A DNA stretch of 64,000 nt, from the NCBI GenBank assembly GCA_016719615.1, contig JADJYQ010000005.1:1-64000 (forward strand), written 5' to 3'. Below the pieces are notes generated by a model. The model did not search any database. It saw only the letters and a program-made list of their open reading frames with translations, and had not been told where the DNA came from. This document shows positions 1-7,790 of the stretch, in pieces. Source of the DNA: Saprospiraceae bacterium (GTDB lineage Bacteria > Bacteroidota > Bacteroidia > Chitinophagales > Saprospiraceae). The translations under genes were made by a program, and so were the position numbers. Position 1 is the stretch's first letter. Each line of letters opens with the position of its first letter.

Positions 1-287
1 CGCCAATGACGATGGCATTTGCCCTGGCATCAAGCATTCTGGAATTTCATCGAGTATCAGGACTTTTTCCAAAGTACTATAATGAAAAATTCCTTTGCGA
101 GGTCTAATCAATACCCAACCTACCTTAAATAATTTACGGGTTTGAGAACCATGGCCATACCGGGTGTAAGTCCACCACAACTTAAATTTATACACAATTC
201 AATAGCAGGTATTTTATAAATCTCTGCTGCTTGAACGGAATGGATATCTGCACAGCATAATTCTATGACTGTGTTTAATGTGTTCAT
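1..287 (-). CDS. cutC: CutC family protein, N-terminal part, frameshifted and cut by window edge
   Basis: CutC proteins are TIM-barrel cytosolic proteins linked historically to copper homeostasis; their biochemical role is uncertain. Reading from the ATG at 285-287, the protein opens VIELCCADIHSVQAAEIYK and continues with IELCINLSCGGLTPGMAM, matching the family N-terminus (E-I-C-x(n)-A...ELC...GGLTPS). The frame ends at a TAG near 125, but the next frame continues with the family motif IRPRKGIFHYS and then DARANAIVIG, so at least one indel separates them. The gene runs off the left edge. It lies 15 bases downstream of the sod stop on the same strand and may be co-transcribed with it. Family assignment is fairly secure; whether the break is real or a sequence error cannot be told here. 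Confidence 0.75.
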
Positions 288-302
288 AAATAGAGTAGTG
301 AA

Positions 303-906
303 TTAACGCAAACGCGCGTAAGCGTTTTCAGCAAATTCCCAATCGACGACGTTGAAAAACGCTGAAATAAATTCGGCTCTTCTGTTTTGATAGAGTAAAT
401 ACAAGCATGTTCCCATACATCAAGACCGATGACAGGCGTTCCTCCACAAGCTGTTGCAGGCATGAGAGGATTGTCCTGATTGGGCGTCGAACAAATTTCG
501 AGCTTCCCGCCCGGTTGAACGCATAGCCAGGCCCAACCTGATCCGAAGCGGGTCATAGCTGCTTGAGAAAATTTTCCTTAAAAGCTTCAAAACTTCAGAA
601 AGATTCAGTAATGGCAGCTCCCAACTCATCTTTGGGTTCTCCCCGCCATGGTGAAAGGCATTCCCAAAATAAACAATGATTGTAATAGCCTCCACAGACG
701 TTGCGAAGCGCCATATTGTTCATGTCAAGGTTTTTGAGAATTTCTTCTATGGTCATGGATTCCAGTGGAGTATCCTTGATGGCATTGTTCAGATTTGTAG
801 TATAGGCTGCATGATGTTTGCCATGGTGGATTTCCATGGTGCGCGTATCAAAATGAGGTTCAAGCGCTTGATGAGGATAAGGAAGTTCGGGGAGTGTAAA
901 GGGCAT
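303..906 (-). CDS. sod: Fe/Mn superoxide dismutase, disrupted reading frame
   Basis: Cytosolic superoxide dismutase converting superoxide to peroxide and oxygen with an Fe or Mn centre. The start codon (ATG, 904-906) gives MPFTLPELPYPHQALEPHFD followed by MEIHHGKHHAAY (first metal His) and GGYYNHCLFW (second His). A later frame holds FGSGWAWL and GLDVWEHAC (third and fourth ligands, Asp and His), and the C-terminus FAENAYARLR ends at TAA 303-305. Between these parts lie an in-frame TGA after residue F104, where the family usually has Gly, and at least two frame changes, one near 560 and one near 370. All ligand residues are present, so the intact gene would be a normal enzyme of about 200 residues. 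Every other gene in the first 2.7 kb is broken too, so poor consensus is the likelier cause than decay. Metal preference is not decided. Confidence 0.85.
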
Positions 907-981
907 AATACTTGTTTTAATGTTGGTTTATAGTAAACGTAAATATACTATTTGAGTTCAGACCAGGACCTTTTTTATTGC

Positions 982-1882
982 TCAATTTCCGGGAATTGTT
1001 TTGGATTCCATTTTTCTGTAAAATCGGTGGAGAAAAACACTTAAGATCAATATCGTAGCACCTATGTAAAAATAGGTATTAAATTCTTTATGTTCACTAA
1101 AGACGAGTATGGCCAAAATAATCCCGTAAATGGGTTCCAGATTAAAGGCCAGCATGGATGAAAAAGCGCTCAGGTGGTGTAATGATTTGAGTGCCAAAAC
1201 ATAAGACACTACAGTGCATACATATGATAACAAGATCAGGTAAAGAAAATCCATTCCTGTGGTAGAAATTTCATTTCGGGTTGATAGAAATACATAAACG
1301 GAATGATGATAGATAAAACCAGCCATACAGAAAAGAGTTCCAGCCAGGATATTTGAATGGCTGTCGCTTCATGATATATTTTTTATTTAAACTGGCAAAA
1401 ATGGCAGAAAATAGGGAAGCAAGAACTCCGGCTGCAAATCCCAGCCTGAAACTCAGGTCTATATTTTGTACAATCATCCACATGGATGGAATGGTGACCA
1501 ATCCAGTGATCACATCCAATCTGTTTAAGGGCCTTTTATTGAACAAACTTTCAAAAAAGCGGTAAAATGGGAATAAAAGCCAGACAGATCATGGCTATCG
1601 ACGAATTTGAAAGTTTGATGGAACCATAAAACACATCCAATGAAAGCAAACCACAACGCCAATGCCCAGAAAGATAAAAAATACTTCAGGGCGTCAGATT
1701 TTGAGTCCGCCGGCCTGTTTTAAAATTGGGCAACATCAAAATCCAGCTCATCAGTGCGCGCCACCAAACCAGGGTCAATGCGGGCAATAAGATGAGTTTA
1801 CCTAAAATTCCCGTAAAGCCAAACAAAAAGACCGCGAGATGGAGGGTTTAAAATGGCTTTTTTGACGATCTGTGAGATTCAT
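982..1882 (-). CDS. EamA/DMT-family inner-membrane transporter, frameshifted
   Basis: Drug/metabolite-type transporters have ten helices built from two EamA repeats and export small metabolites; the substrate cannot be predicted. From ATG 1880-1882 the N-terminal helix reads FLFGFTGILGKLILLPAL, then WWRALMSWILM; these sit in different frames from the middle part (LGFAAGVLASLFSAIFASLNKK) and the C-terminal repeat (YVLALKSLHHLSAFSSMLAF followed by LEPIYGIILAILVFSE), which is the usual EamA second-repeat signature (NLEPVya...). At least three indels divide it. The full length would be near 300 residues, normal for the family. It is divergent from the peroxiredoxin gene, with only about 50 bases between the two starts. 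Confidence 0.75.
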
Positions 1883-1911
1883 TTTGTAAATTGGTACAAA
1901 TATCTATTTTG
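1883..1911 (+). promoter_or_regulatory. Possible Bacteroidota-type promoter for the peroxiredoxin gene
   Basis: TTTG at 1883-1886 and a -7-like TATTTTG at 1905-1911 are separated by 18 bases, close to the Bacteroidota pattern TTTG-N19-TAnnTTTG. The -7 box is one base short of consensus. It would start transcription about 15 bases before the ATG at 1933. Confidence 0.35.
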
Positions 1912-1932
1912 TGCCCGCTTGAACAGCAAGAT

Positions 1933-2400
1933 ATGTACAGTTTAAAAATTGGCGAAAAAGCACCCGGATTTACCCTTATTTCCAATGAAAAGAAGGAAGT
2001 AAGCCTTACCGATTTTGCAAACCGGAATGTCGTCTTGTTGTTTTTCCATTTGCTTACGGGTACCTGTACCAAAGAACTCTGTAGCATACGCGACCAGATG
2101 GATTTTATGCAAAAATCAATGCACAAATTCTTGGGATCTCCGTAGATTCTCCCTATAGCCTGAACAAATACAAAGAAAAATTAAATTTGCCATATCCTTT
2201 GTTGTCTGATTTTAATAAGTCGGTTTCCAGATCTTACGACTGCCTTTATGAGGAATTTAATTTTGGTTTAAGGGGAGTCTCAAGCGGGCGGCTTTTGTGA
2301 TCGACAAAGAAGGCCTGCTCCGGTATATCGAAATTTTGGAGAATGCTGAAATTTACCTAACTTCGACGCTGTGAACAGAACATTGGATAATCTCAATTGA
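1933..2400 (+). CDS. Peroxiredoxin (AhpC/TSA-Bcp type), frameshifted
   Basis: Thioredoxin-fold peroxidase reducing hydroperoxides through a peroxidatic Cys. The ATG at 1933 starts MYSLKIGEKAPGFTLIS, the standard peroxiredoxin opening; the alternative upstream TTG at 1891 adds an unconserved tail. The active-site stretch reads FFHLLTGTCTKELCSIRDQ, with the peroxidatic Cys in TGTC followed by KELC, as in Bcp/AhpE-like proteins. After about residue 65 the frame changes; ILGISVDSPYSLNKYKEK and YPLLSDFNKSVSRSYDC continue in another frame, then AAFVIDKEGLLRYIEILE and finally FDAVNRTLDNLN up to the TGA at 2398. Three or so single-base indels explain this. Corrected length is about 155 residues, typical. 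The clpS gene follows after 7 bases. Confidence 0.8.
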
Positions 2401-2407
2401 TTCAATT

Positions 2408-2711
2408 ATGCCACAAACAAATCCTGGAACCTGGGAAGCCCTGGAAGATGAAGTCCTGTTGGAAGAAGCCACCGGCGAAGTATCTGAACTGATCGTGTTT
2501 AATGATGATGTCAACACTTTTTGACTGGGTCATTCAATGCCTGATGGATGTTTGTAAACACAGCTTTGAGCAGGCAGAGCAATTATCACTGATCGTGCAT
2601 TTCAAAGGCAAAGCTGTTGTCAAAACGGCAAGTTTCAATATTCTGGTCCCCATGAAAGATGCATTATGCGATCGCGGACTCTCTGCGGTGATTGAGACGA
2701 TAAAGGTTTAA
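2408..2711 (+). CDS. clpS: ATP-dependent Clp protease adaptor ClpS, one-base insertion
   Basis: ClpS binds the ClpA N-domain and delivers N-degron substrates to ClpAP. From ATG 2408 the frame reads MPQTNPGTWEALEDEVLLEE and LIVFNDDVNTF, then hits TGA because of a T5 run at 2517-2521. With four T the frame goes straight on to DWVIQCLMDVCKHSFEQAEQ, SLIVHFKGKAVVKTASFN and PMKDALCDRGLSAVIE. The N-D-D-x-N-T/H-F motif and the K-G-x-A-x-V segment are the ClpS signature, and the corrected length of about 100 residues fits the family. The single extra T in a homopolymer makes a sequencing error the simplest explanation. Downstream is a repeat-rich gap. Confidence 0.88.
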
Positions 2712-2812
2712 GGAGGAAGCTCAAAGCTCCCGACATCAAAAATTATTTTAAGAAGAAGCTGGTTCATGTCAGGAAAGCCAAAAGCCAAAAGCAATACTTA
2801 GGCAAGTAAAGT

Positions 2813-2877
2813 TTTGAAAATAAATTGAAAATAATTGTATTTTATTTGAACTAACATTCGTTAGGGCGTGTTTTTTT
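2813..2877. repeat. Conserved AT-rich leader with CTAAC/GTTAG hairpin, copy 1
   Basis: The stretch AATAATTGTATTTT...GAACTAACATTCGTTAGGGCG plus a T-run recurs almost unchanged at 61396-61457, and in a diverged form at 50973-51026. It contains the inverted repeat CTAAC-ATTC-GTTAG. In all three cases a period-8 tandem repeat follows. Confidence 0.7.
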
Positions 2878-2878
2878 A

Positions 2879-2975
2879 ACAGACTAACAGACTAACAGAC
2901 TAACAGACTACAGACCAACAGACTAACAGACTAACAGACTAACAGACTAACAGACTAACAGACTAACAGACTAAC
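2879..2975. repeat. 8-bp minisatellite, unit AACAGACT, about 12 copies
   Basis: Tandem copies of AACAGACT run from 2879 to about 2975 with one disturbed unit near 2909-2917 (cagaccaa). The same unit occurs about 16 times at 61460-61588. Copy number at such sites is prone to slippage and to assembly error. Confidence 0.85.
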
Positions 2976-2985
2976 ACACACCCTC

Positions 2986-3510
2986 CTACATACCTACAAA
3001 CATCCCAACATTATAAAGTTATTGCAAATAAGAAATTTATTTATATCCGAAAAGCCTACAAGCCTACAAGCAACATAGACGATGTTGTTTGGCTCTCGCC
3101 ATTTGATTTTCATAATTACTAATTTAGATTGTTAAAGAACATTTCTAAACCTGTGTATAAGTATTAGTAATCAAAACAAAGACTGCACATTTTTCCAGAT
3201 TGGCATTAAATAAATTTTATATAAACCCAGTAAATGACATTTCTTCTCAGGGTTTCTACTGATAGGGTATCAGGTTAAACCCTGAATTTTTCATTGAGTT
3301 TAAAAATTTAACTAAAAAAATTTGGTATGAATCTTTATAAGTTTTAATATTGTTATCTCATTTACATGTCACCCGTTTTCAATTCTGATTAAGCGTTCAA
3401 AACAAAGAAGAAATATTTGAATATTTTTTCTTTAGCGGATATTAAGCATTTTTCAAGGACATAGAAACTGTTTCTTTGATTCAGTTGGTAAAACATCCTT
3501 TTAACTAAAA
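2986..3510. other. Gene-free stretch
   Basis: No coding signal recognised. It starts with short period-8 motifs (cctacata, gcctacaa at 2990-3070) and otherwise is AT-rich. It probably contains decayed upstream parts of the T9SS protein whose tail is at 3511-3639. Confidence 0.5.
3247..3290 (+). terminator. Hairpin followed by T-run, terminator-like
   Basis: TCAGGGTTT (3247-3255) pairs with AAACCCTGA (3277-3285) across a 21-base loop and is followed by ATTTTTC. The shape suits a rho-independent terminator on the + strand, but the loop is long and no intact gene ends just upstream. Confidence 0.35.
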
Positions 3511-3639
3511 AATCCAAAATCAGAGTCTTTAAAAAGTCCTCAAAGTAATTTAAATTTGCCTACAGGAATCTATTTAATTAAATATCAGTTTCTTGATGGT
3601 TCAATGAAGGCAGAAAAATATTTACTCCATGAATTATAG
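3511..3639 (+). pseudogene. Tail of a T9SS-exported protein (sorting-domain remnant)
   Basis: Forty-two codons ending at TAG 3637 read ...NLNLPTGIYLIKYQFLDGS then KAEKYLLHEL. The L-P-x-G-x-Y-x-I-K...K-x-L pattern is the last third of a type A T9SS C-terminal sorting domain. No start or body is found upstream, so it is the end of a lost or badly damaged gene. Its last codons overlap the ATG of the next gene (3629). Confidence 0.6.
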
Positions 3640-5141
3640 AATTTTTAAAATAATATTTTACCTTGTAATCCAACAGTTTTCATCAATTTCGCAAGTCCAA
3701 AACCTAAATTGGGTAATTGGGTATAATAATATTCCACAACCATCAAGATTTGGAAGAGTAATTTTAAATTTTTCCAAAGACTCAATTAATATTTTACCAA
3801 CTAAAGGAGGTCATAGATTTTATTTGGGTTTTGAGAATGCAAGTATTTCGGATAAAAATGGAAATCTTTTATTCTATTTTGATGGATTTAACCTTGGGAA
3901 CAAAGAACATGGAATTGTTGAAAATGGTGATACATTGAATCCGGGGGACTATTGGAATGATTATCAGGGAGTTTTTTACCCTATAACAAACGCGTCCAGT
4001 TTTTTAACTATTAACGGTATGGAAAATCTTATCTATCTTATTCATAAAAGAAAGATTTGGGATTCAAATTTAAACACTTCTTATTCAGATAAATTGTATT
4101 ATACTTTAATCTCAATAAATGATAATGGTGGCTTAGGTAAAGTATTAAATAAAAATCAAATTATTCTGGAAGGTAAATTTATTCCAAACCAAATGGCTGT
4201 TTGCAAACATTCTAATAAGAAGATTTTGGTGGATTATCAATCGTGATTATAACAAGTCAATTTATTATATTGTTTTACTGACTGATAATGGATTCTTAAA
4301 ATTCACACCACAAGAAATTGGTTCTACATTAATTGATTTGTCAAATTCAGGTAACCTAATCGCTTCTTACGATGGCACCAAGTTAATTAGAACATCTATT
4401 AACAATCATTTGCAAATTATGGATTTTGATAGATGTACAGGATTAATAAGTAATTTTAAACAATACTTATTACCAGACTTGGATTCATCAGGGGTAGTTA
4501 ATAGTTGTTTGTCTCCAAATAACAAATATTTGTATGTTGTGCTTGCGACTAAAATATATCAATATGACTTGGAGTCCAATAATATAGAAAATTCAGTGAT
4601 ACAAATTGCAAATTGGGATGGATTTCTATATAAAAATACTTTCTCGACAGAATATTTTGATATACAAAATGCACCAGAAAAGGACATATATAAGTTGTAT
4701 TTCAAGCAATATATATTTACATGTAATTAATTTTCCAAATGAACGTGGACTAGCTTGTGATTTTAATCATCGTGCTATTGAATTACCGGTAAATTGTGGG
4801 ATAGGACTTCCGAATTTTGCAAATTTTAATCTTGATACTGAAATTGGGAGCAATTGTGATAGCTTAACTGCAACAAATAATTTTTCTACTAGCAATAAAT
4901 TTATCATTTATCCCAACCCATCTGAGGGACATTTGAAGATCGAAAATACAAAGTTAAATAACGCTAATTATTATGAAATTCAAATATATGACATCTCAGG
5001 TAAACTTATCGAAAGAATCAAATGTCTGCACATCAAAATAAATGGGATTATGATTTAGTTTATTTAGAATCTGGTCTATATTTTATTAAGTTTTATATGA
5101 ATCATAAGCTAGTACAATTGAACAAGTTTGTTTTAAATTAA
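3629..5141 (+). CDS. Secreted propeller-like protein with T9SS sorting domain, frameshifted
   Basis: Function unknown; a surface or secreted protein. From ATG 3629 a signal peptide-like start (YRIFKIIFYLVIQQFSSISQ) leads into a protein with repeated features of kelch/WD-type T9SS proteins: NASISDKNGNLLFYFDGFN early on, LSPNNKYLYVVLATKIYQYD in the middle, and FIIYPNPSEGHLKIENTKLN then YDISGKLIER at the end, which is a clear type A sorting domain finishing FIKFYMNHKLVQLNKFVLN at TAA 5139. Frame changes occur near 4235, near 4705 and near 5025. Corrected length would be about 500 residues. It is AT-rich like the adjacent island. The N-terminal part resembles proteins that report gliding/adhesin-type propellers, but no specific role is supported. 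Confidence 0.65.
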
Positions 5142-5314
5142 ATGTATTTATCACACCTGTCCAAAATAAAATAGAAACTGGCAATCAATGCTGAATCCAT
5201 TGATAAAATTAGTTTAGAAATGCATTATTTAAAATCTAGCCTATACATATTGTGGAAAAACCGTATCCCACCGACCAACTGCATCTTGTCTGAATTGCAA
5301 TGATTTAGTTGTTT

Positions 5315-5543
5315 GTATCCGTATAACCAAGTACATCTTGCATAATCAAATGCCACCAAATAGCTTTGTGAAAATTTAGTTTATGACAAAGCAAGAATTT
5401 GAACTGCTGAAAATTGAATTGGAAACTAGCGGAATGTCGCTTAAAAGTTTTATGGCAACAAAGGGGTTCCCAATACATCAATTTCATTATTGGAGAAAGA
5501 AGTACTGTTTAAAGGAACTAAGTGTACTTCGTGGGACGGATAC
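5315..5543 (+). mobile_element. 229-bp internally deleted IS66 derivative (MITE-like)
   Basis: Starts with a left end GTATCCGTATAACCAAGTAC, a variant of the IS66 end at 5605, then the first ~50 codons of tnpA (MTKQEFELLKIELETSG...), then jumps directly to a right end AGTGTACTTCGTGGGACGG ending GGATAC at 5543. Everything between the tnpA start and the right end is missing. The eight bases either side (AGTTGTTT and CTTTAAAC) do not match, so no target duplication is visible. Confidence 0.75.
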
Positions 5544-5596
5544 CTTTAAACGTAAAATTTAACAAAAATTATTTGGAAGTAATTTTATTAAGTTGC

Positions 5597-5604
5597 ATTA
5601 CTGT
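5597..5604. repeat. Target-site duplication, left copy (ATTACTGT)
   Basis: Directly abuts the left end GTATCC of the IS66 copy at 5605 and is identical to 17083-17090. Confidence 0.75.
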
Positions 5605-5674
5605 GTATCCGTCCTACGAAGTACATCTTGCGAGAGACCCAAACACCCGATAGCTTTGCCAGAAAATAGTTTAT

Positions 5675-5961
5675 ATGACAAAGCAAGAATTTGAACTGCT
5701 GAAAATTGAATTGGAAACTAGCGGAATGTCGCTTAAAAGTTTTATGGCAACAAAGGGTTCCCAATACATCAATTTCATTATTGGAGAAAGAAGTACTGTT
5801 TAAAGGAACCATCAAAATCAAAAAATGAATTTATTCAAATTGGATCTATCCAACCACCAAATTCAACAATTTGATTGGAATATCCTAATGGAGTGACGAT
5901 CAACTTTTAGGCGAATCCCGGATCAGAAACATTATTGAAACTGATCAATTCCAAAAGTTGA
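5675..5961 (+). pseudogene. tnpA: IS66 accessory protein TnpA, frameshifted
   Basis: Encodes the small HTH protein of IS66 (MTKQEFELLKIELETSG, SLKSFMATKG...YWRKKY). Against the other copy it has lost one G in the run near 5756 and has a TAG at 5909 for a Gln codon (TTTTAG versus TTTCAG). It cannot make full-length TnpA. Confidence 0.85.
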
Positions 5962-6310
5962 TTCCGTTTACTTGCGGACACCGGTATTTTCTATATACCG
6001 GTATTGCAGATTTCCGCAAAAGCTATGACGGACTGTTTGGAATTATAAAATCAATCATGCAAAGTAATCCATTGAGCGGTGACGTATATCTATTTACTAA
6101 TAAACGACGTAATCAAATACGGATGATGGTTTACGATACCGGAGGATTAGTATTATTGAGCAAGCGTTTAGATAGAGTACTTTTGAAATTATGGAATCGC
6201 AAACTAATCCTATAAAATTGAACATTAGTTGGACGCAATTAATGTGTATGCAGGGCATTAAACTGAGCAGTATTCGTTATAGAAAACGACATATAATCGG
6301 CGACAAATAT
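5958..6310 (+). pseudogene. tnpB: IS66 accessory protein TnpB, frameshifted
   Basis: The TTG start at 5958 overlaps the tnpA stop (TTGA). The frame reads IPFTCGHRYFLYTGIADFRK, SYDGLFGIIKSIMQSNPLSG and DVYLFTNKRRNQIRMMVYD, the IS66 Orf2 signature (FR..DGL...F.N.R...K.L..D). The frame breaks at about 6177, where GATAGAGTACTTTTG replaces GATAGAGGTACCTTTG of the other copy; the remainder follows in the next frame to about 6310, where the internal deletion begins. Confidence 0.85.
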
Positions 6311-6318
6311 TTAAGTGT

Positions 6319-6724
6319 AATGAATACCATTAAGGAATTTCTTGATAAAAATGTAGAATCTATACTACCAGCCAGTGCAATTGGAAAAGCCTTTGGATAT
6401 GCAATCAAACGATGGGATAAGTTACTGGCATATACAGTTCATGGTGAAGTAGAAATTGATAATAACCTTATAGAAAATACTATCCGTCCTTTGGCTCTGG
6501 GTAGAAAGAATTATTTGTTTGCAGGTTCTGAGGAATTTGCTCAAAGATGAGCTAAGGTTTATTCCTTGTTTGCAACTTGCAAGCTCCATGACATTAACCC
6601 ATATGAATGGTTAACCGATTTCTTCCACAGAATTAAAGACCATCCTATAAATCGTATCTCAGAACTACTTCCGCAAAATTGGTGCAGGTCAACCACGAAG
6701 AAGAACATTGAGATTGTTACCTAA
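6319..6724 (+). pseudogene. tnpC: IS66 transposase TnpC, C-terminal remnant
   Basis: Begins at the deletion junction with NTIKEFLDKNVESILPASAI and includes YTVHGEVEIDNNLIENTIRP, the conserved C-terminal IS66 transposase region with the catalytic Glu neighbourhood (D-N-N-x-x-E-N-x-I-R-P). A TGA at 6548-6550 stands where the other copy has TCA (Ser). The N-terminal two thirds including the catalytic Asp residues are missing. Confidence 0.85.
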
Positions 6725-6746
6725 GTGTACTTCGTGGGACGGATAC

Positions 6747-6995
6747 GTAATACCGTTGATTTGCTTCACCATTTCGGGTTTCTGTAGAGTTAAATATCAA
6801 TACTGATAATTCTTCATCCGAGAGCTCTAAAGCTCTTGGTAAATCAATTCCTACAGATTGGATACGCCCAAGGTATTCGCGAATGGTGATTCGTGATATA
6901 CCGCTTTGCTTTGAAATATTACGGATGCTCATATCCGCTTGCTTCATTTGAAAAATACTCTTTACTTGATGCATTTGTTTTGGTTTAGCTGACAT
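6747..6995 (-). pseudogene. istA: IS21-family transposase IstA, N-terminal fragment
   Basis: From ATG 6993-6995 the fragment reads KPKQMHQVKSIFQMKQADMS, IRNISKQSGISRITIREYLG and DLPRALELSDEELSVLIF, the N-terminal HTH region of IS21 transposases (homeodomain-like, K-x-I-A-R-x-L-G-I-S-R-x-T-V). It stops exactly at the right end of the IS66 copy (6746), so the IS66 end interrupts or truncates it. No catalytic DDE part and no istB are present. Confidence 0.75.
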
Positions 6996-7492
6996 TTGGT
7001 AATTGGTTTAAGATCCCAAATACCAATTCTTTTGCATCAATTCTTATAAAGATTTAGGGGTGGGTCACTTTACTCCGGATTTAGTGGTCTAGTATGGTCC
7101 GGATTATGCATATATTAATGAAATACAGGAAAACACCTTAAAAATACAGGAAAAATCCTCTTGACAAACGGATCTTCACTACAGTAACTTTGATTAGTTT
7201 TTTTTTGAATAGATAGCTCCCATTTCGCCGATTTCTTTTTATAAAGTAAAGTCGTTCTTTTGAAAATGATTGACATGAAATTGATAGAGATTAGTTTCAG
7301 AGTTTTTGTATTGAATTTTTGTATTGAAAAAGTATCAGGGTAAGCCTTGATACTTTACACTAAAAATATGATACAGGCCATTAAAATGAATTTGATAATT
7401 GATCGCTTTAACATAAAACCCATCTTCATTTTTTGTCTTAACATATTCAGAAAATATTAGAGTTTATTGATTCTGTTTTTATAAAATTGAAA
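6996..7492. other. Gene-free stretch between IS21 fragment and HTH gene
   Basis: The first part (7037-7105), with GGTCACTTTACTCCGG and repeated tccggatt motifs, may be the outer end of the IS21 element. The rest is AT-rich. A hairpin lies at 7330-7355. No gene recognised. Confidence 0.45.
7330..7355. other. Hairpin AAGTATCAGGG / CCTTGATACTT
   Basis: Eleven-base stem with one G-T pair and a four-base loop, about 140 bases before the HTH gene. No T-run follows on the + strand. Possible leader structure or terminator remnant. Confidence 0.4.
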
Positions 7493-7723
7493 ATGCCTAA
7501 ATCTATGAAAAACTTTAGAATAAAAAGTAATTTATATCTTTCAGTAAGAGAATTAGAAATTTCTAAATTAGTAGTTAGCGGTAAGTCCAGCAAGCAAATT
7601 GCGAGTATTTTAAATCTTTCAGTTCATACTGTGAATACTCACAGGAGAAATATAATAAATAGAGTTGGAGCCAAGAATTTGGCTGAAGTCCTGTATAAGT
7701 TGGTGAAAATAGGACTTATTTAG
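7493..7723 (+). CDS. Small LuxR-type HTH DNA-binding protein
   Basis: Transcription regulator consisting of little more than a GerE/LuxR HTH domain. The sequence SVRELEISKLVVSGKSSKQI then ASILNLSVHTVNTHRRNI and LAEVLYKLVKIGLI covers the four-helix HTH with the conserved T/S-x-R-E-x-E-x...G-x-S-x-K-x-I-A...S-x-x-T-V-x-x-H-R-x-x-I pattern. The ATG at 7493 is preferred; a TTG lies two codons earlier. There is no receiver or sensor domain, so it is either a stand-alone regulator or the tail of a larger lost gene. As the first gene before the lanthipeptide-type operon, in the same direction, it is a candidate regulator of that locus (inference). Confidence 0.75.
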   Translation: MPKSMKNFRIKSNLYLSVRELEISKLVVSGKSSKQIASILNLSVHTVNTHRRNIINRVGAKNLAEVLYKLVKIGLI

Positions 7724-7790
7724 TTAATAATTATAAATGAGTATTGTGTGAGAAGATTGAATCTCTTAATTTTGTTTAAAATTTACTTAG

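Larger units (their letters stand above)
5605..6746 (+). mobile_element. IS66-family element, internally deleted copy
   Basis: Left end GTATCCGTCCTACGAAGTAC at 5605 and right end ...TGTACTTCGTGGGACGGATAC at 6746 are inverted repeats of each other. Compared with the copy at 14791-17082 it lacks about 1150 bases: the tnpB end is joined to the C-terminal third of tnpC. It has tnpA with a lost G (GGG for GGGG near 5756), tnpB with a frame change near 6177, and a TGA in the tnpC remnant. It is non-autonomous. Confidence 0.9.

Noticed and set aside
303..906. TGA recoded as Gly or Trp (sod residue 105, tnpC codon 210, tnpC remnant)
   Set aside because: TGA is used as the stop of many intact genes here (uvrA, tnpA, tnpB, the peroxiredoxin), and the three internal TGA codons stand for different residues. 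Mutation or error is simpler.
2879..2975. AACAGACT array as a CRISPR
   Set aside because: The repeats are 8 bp with no spacers, and no cas genes are near. It is a simple minisatellite.
5605..5821. Minus-strand frames over IS66 tnpA (5305-5487, 5588-5821, 14780-14965)
   Set aside because: They are antisense shadows of tnpA; the + strand encodes the recognised family.
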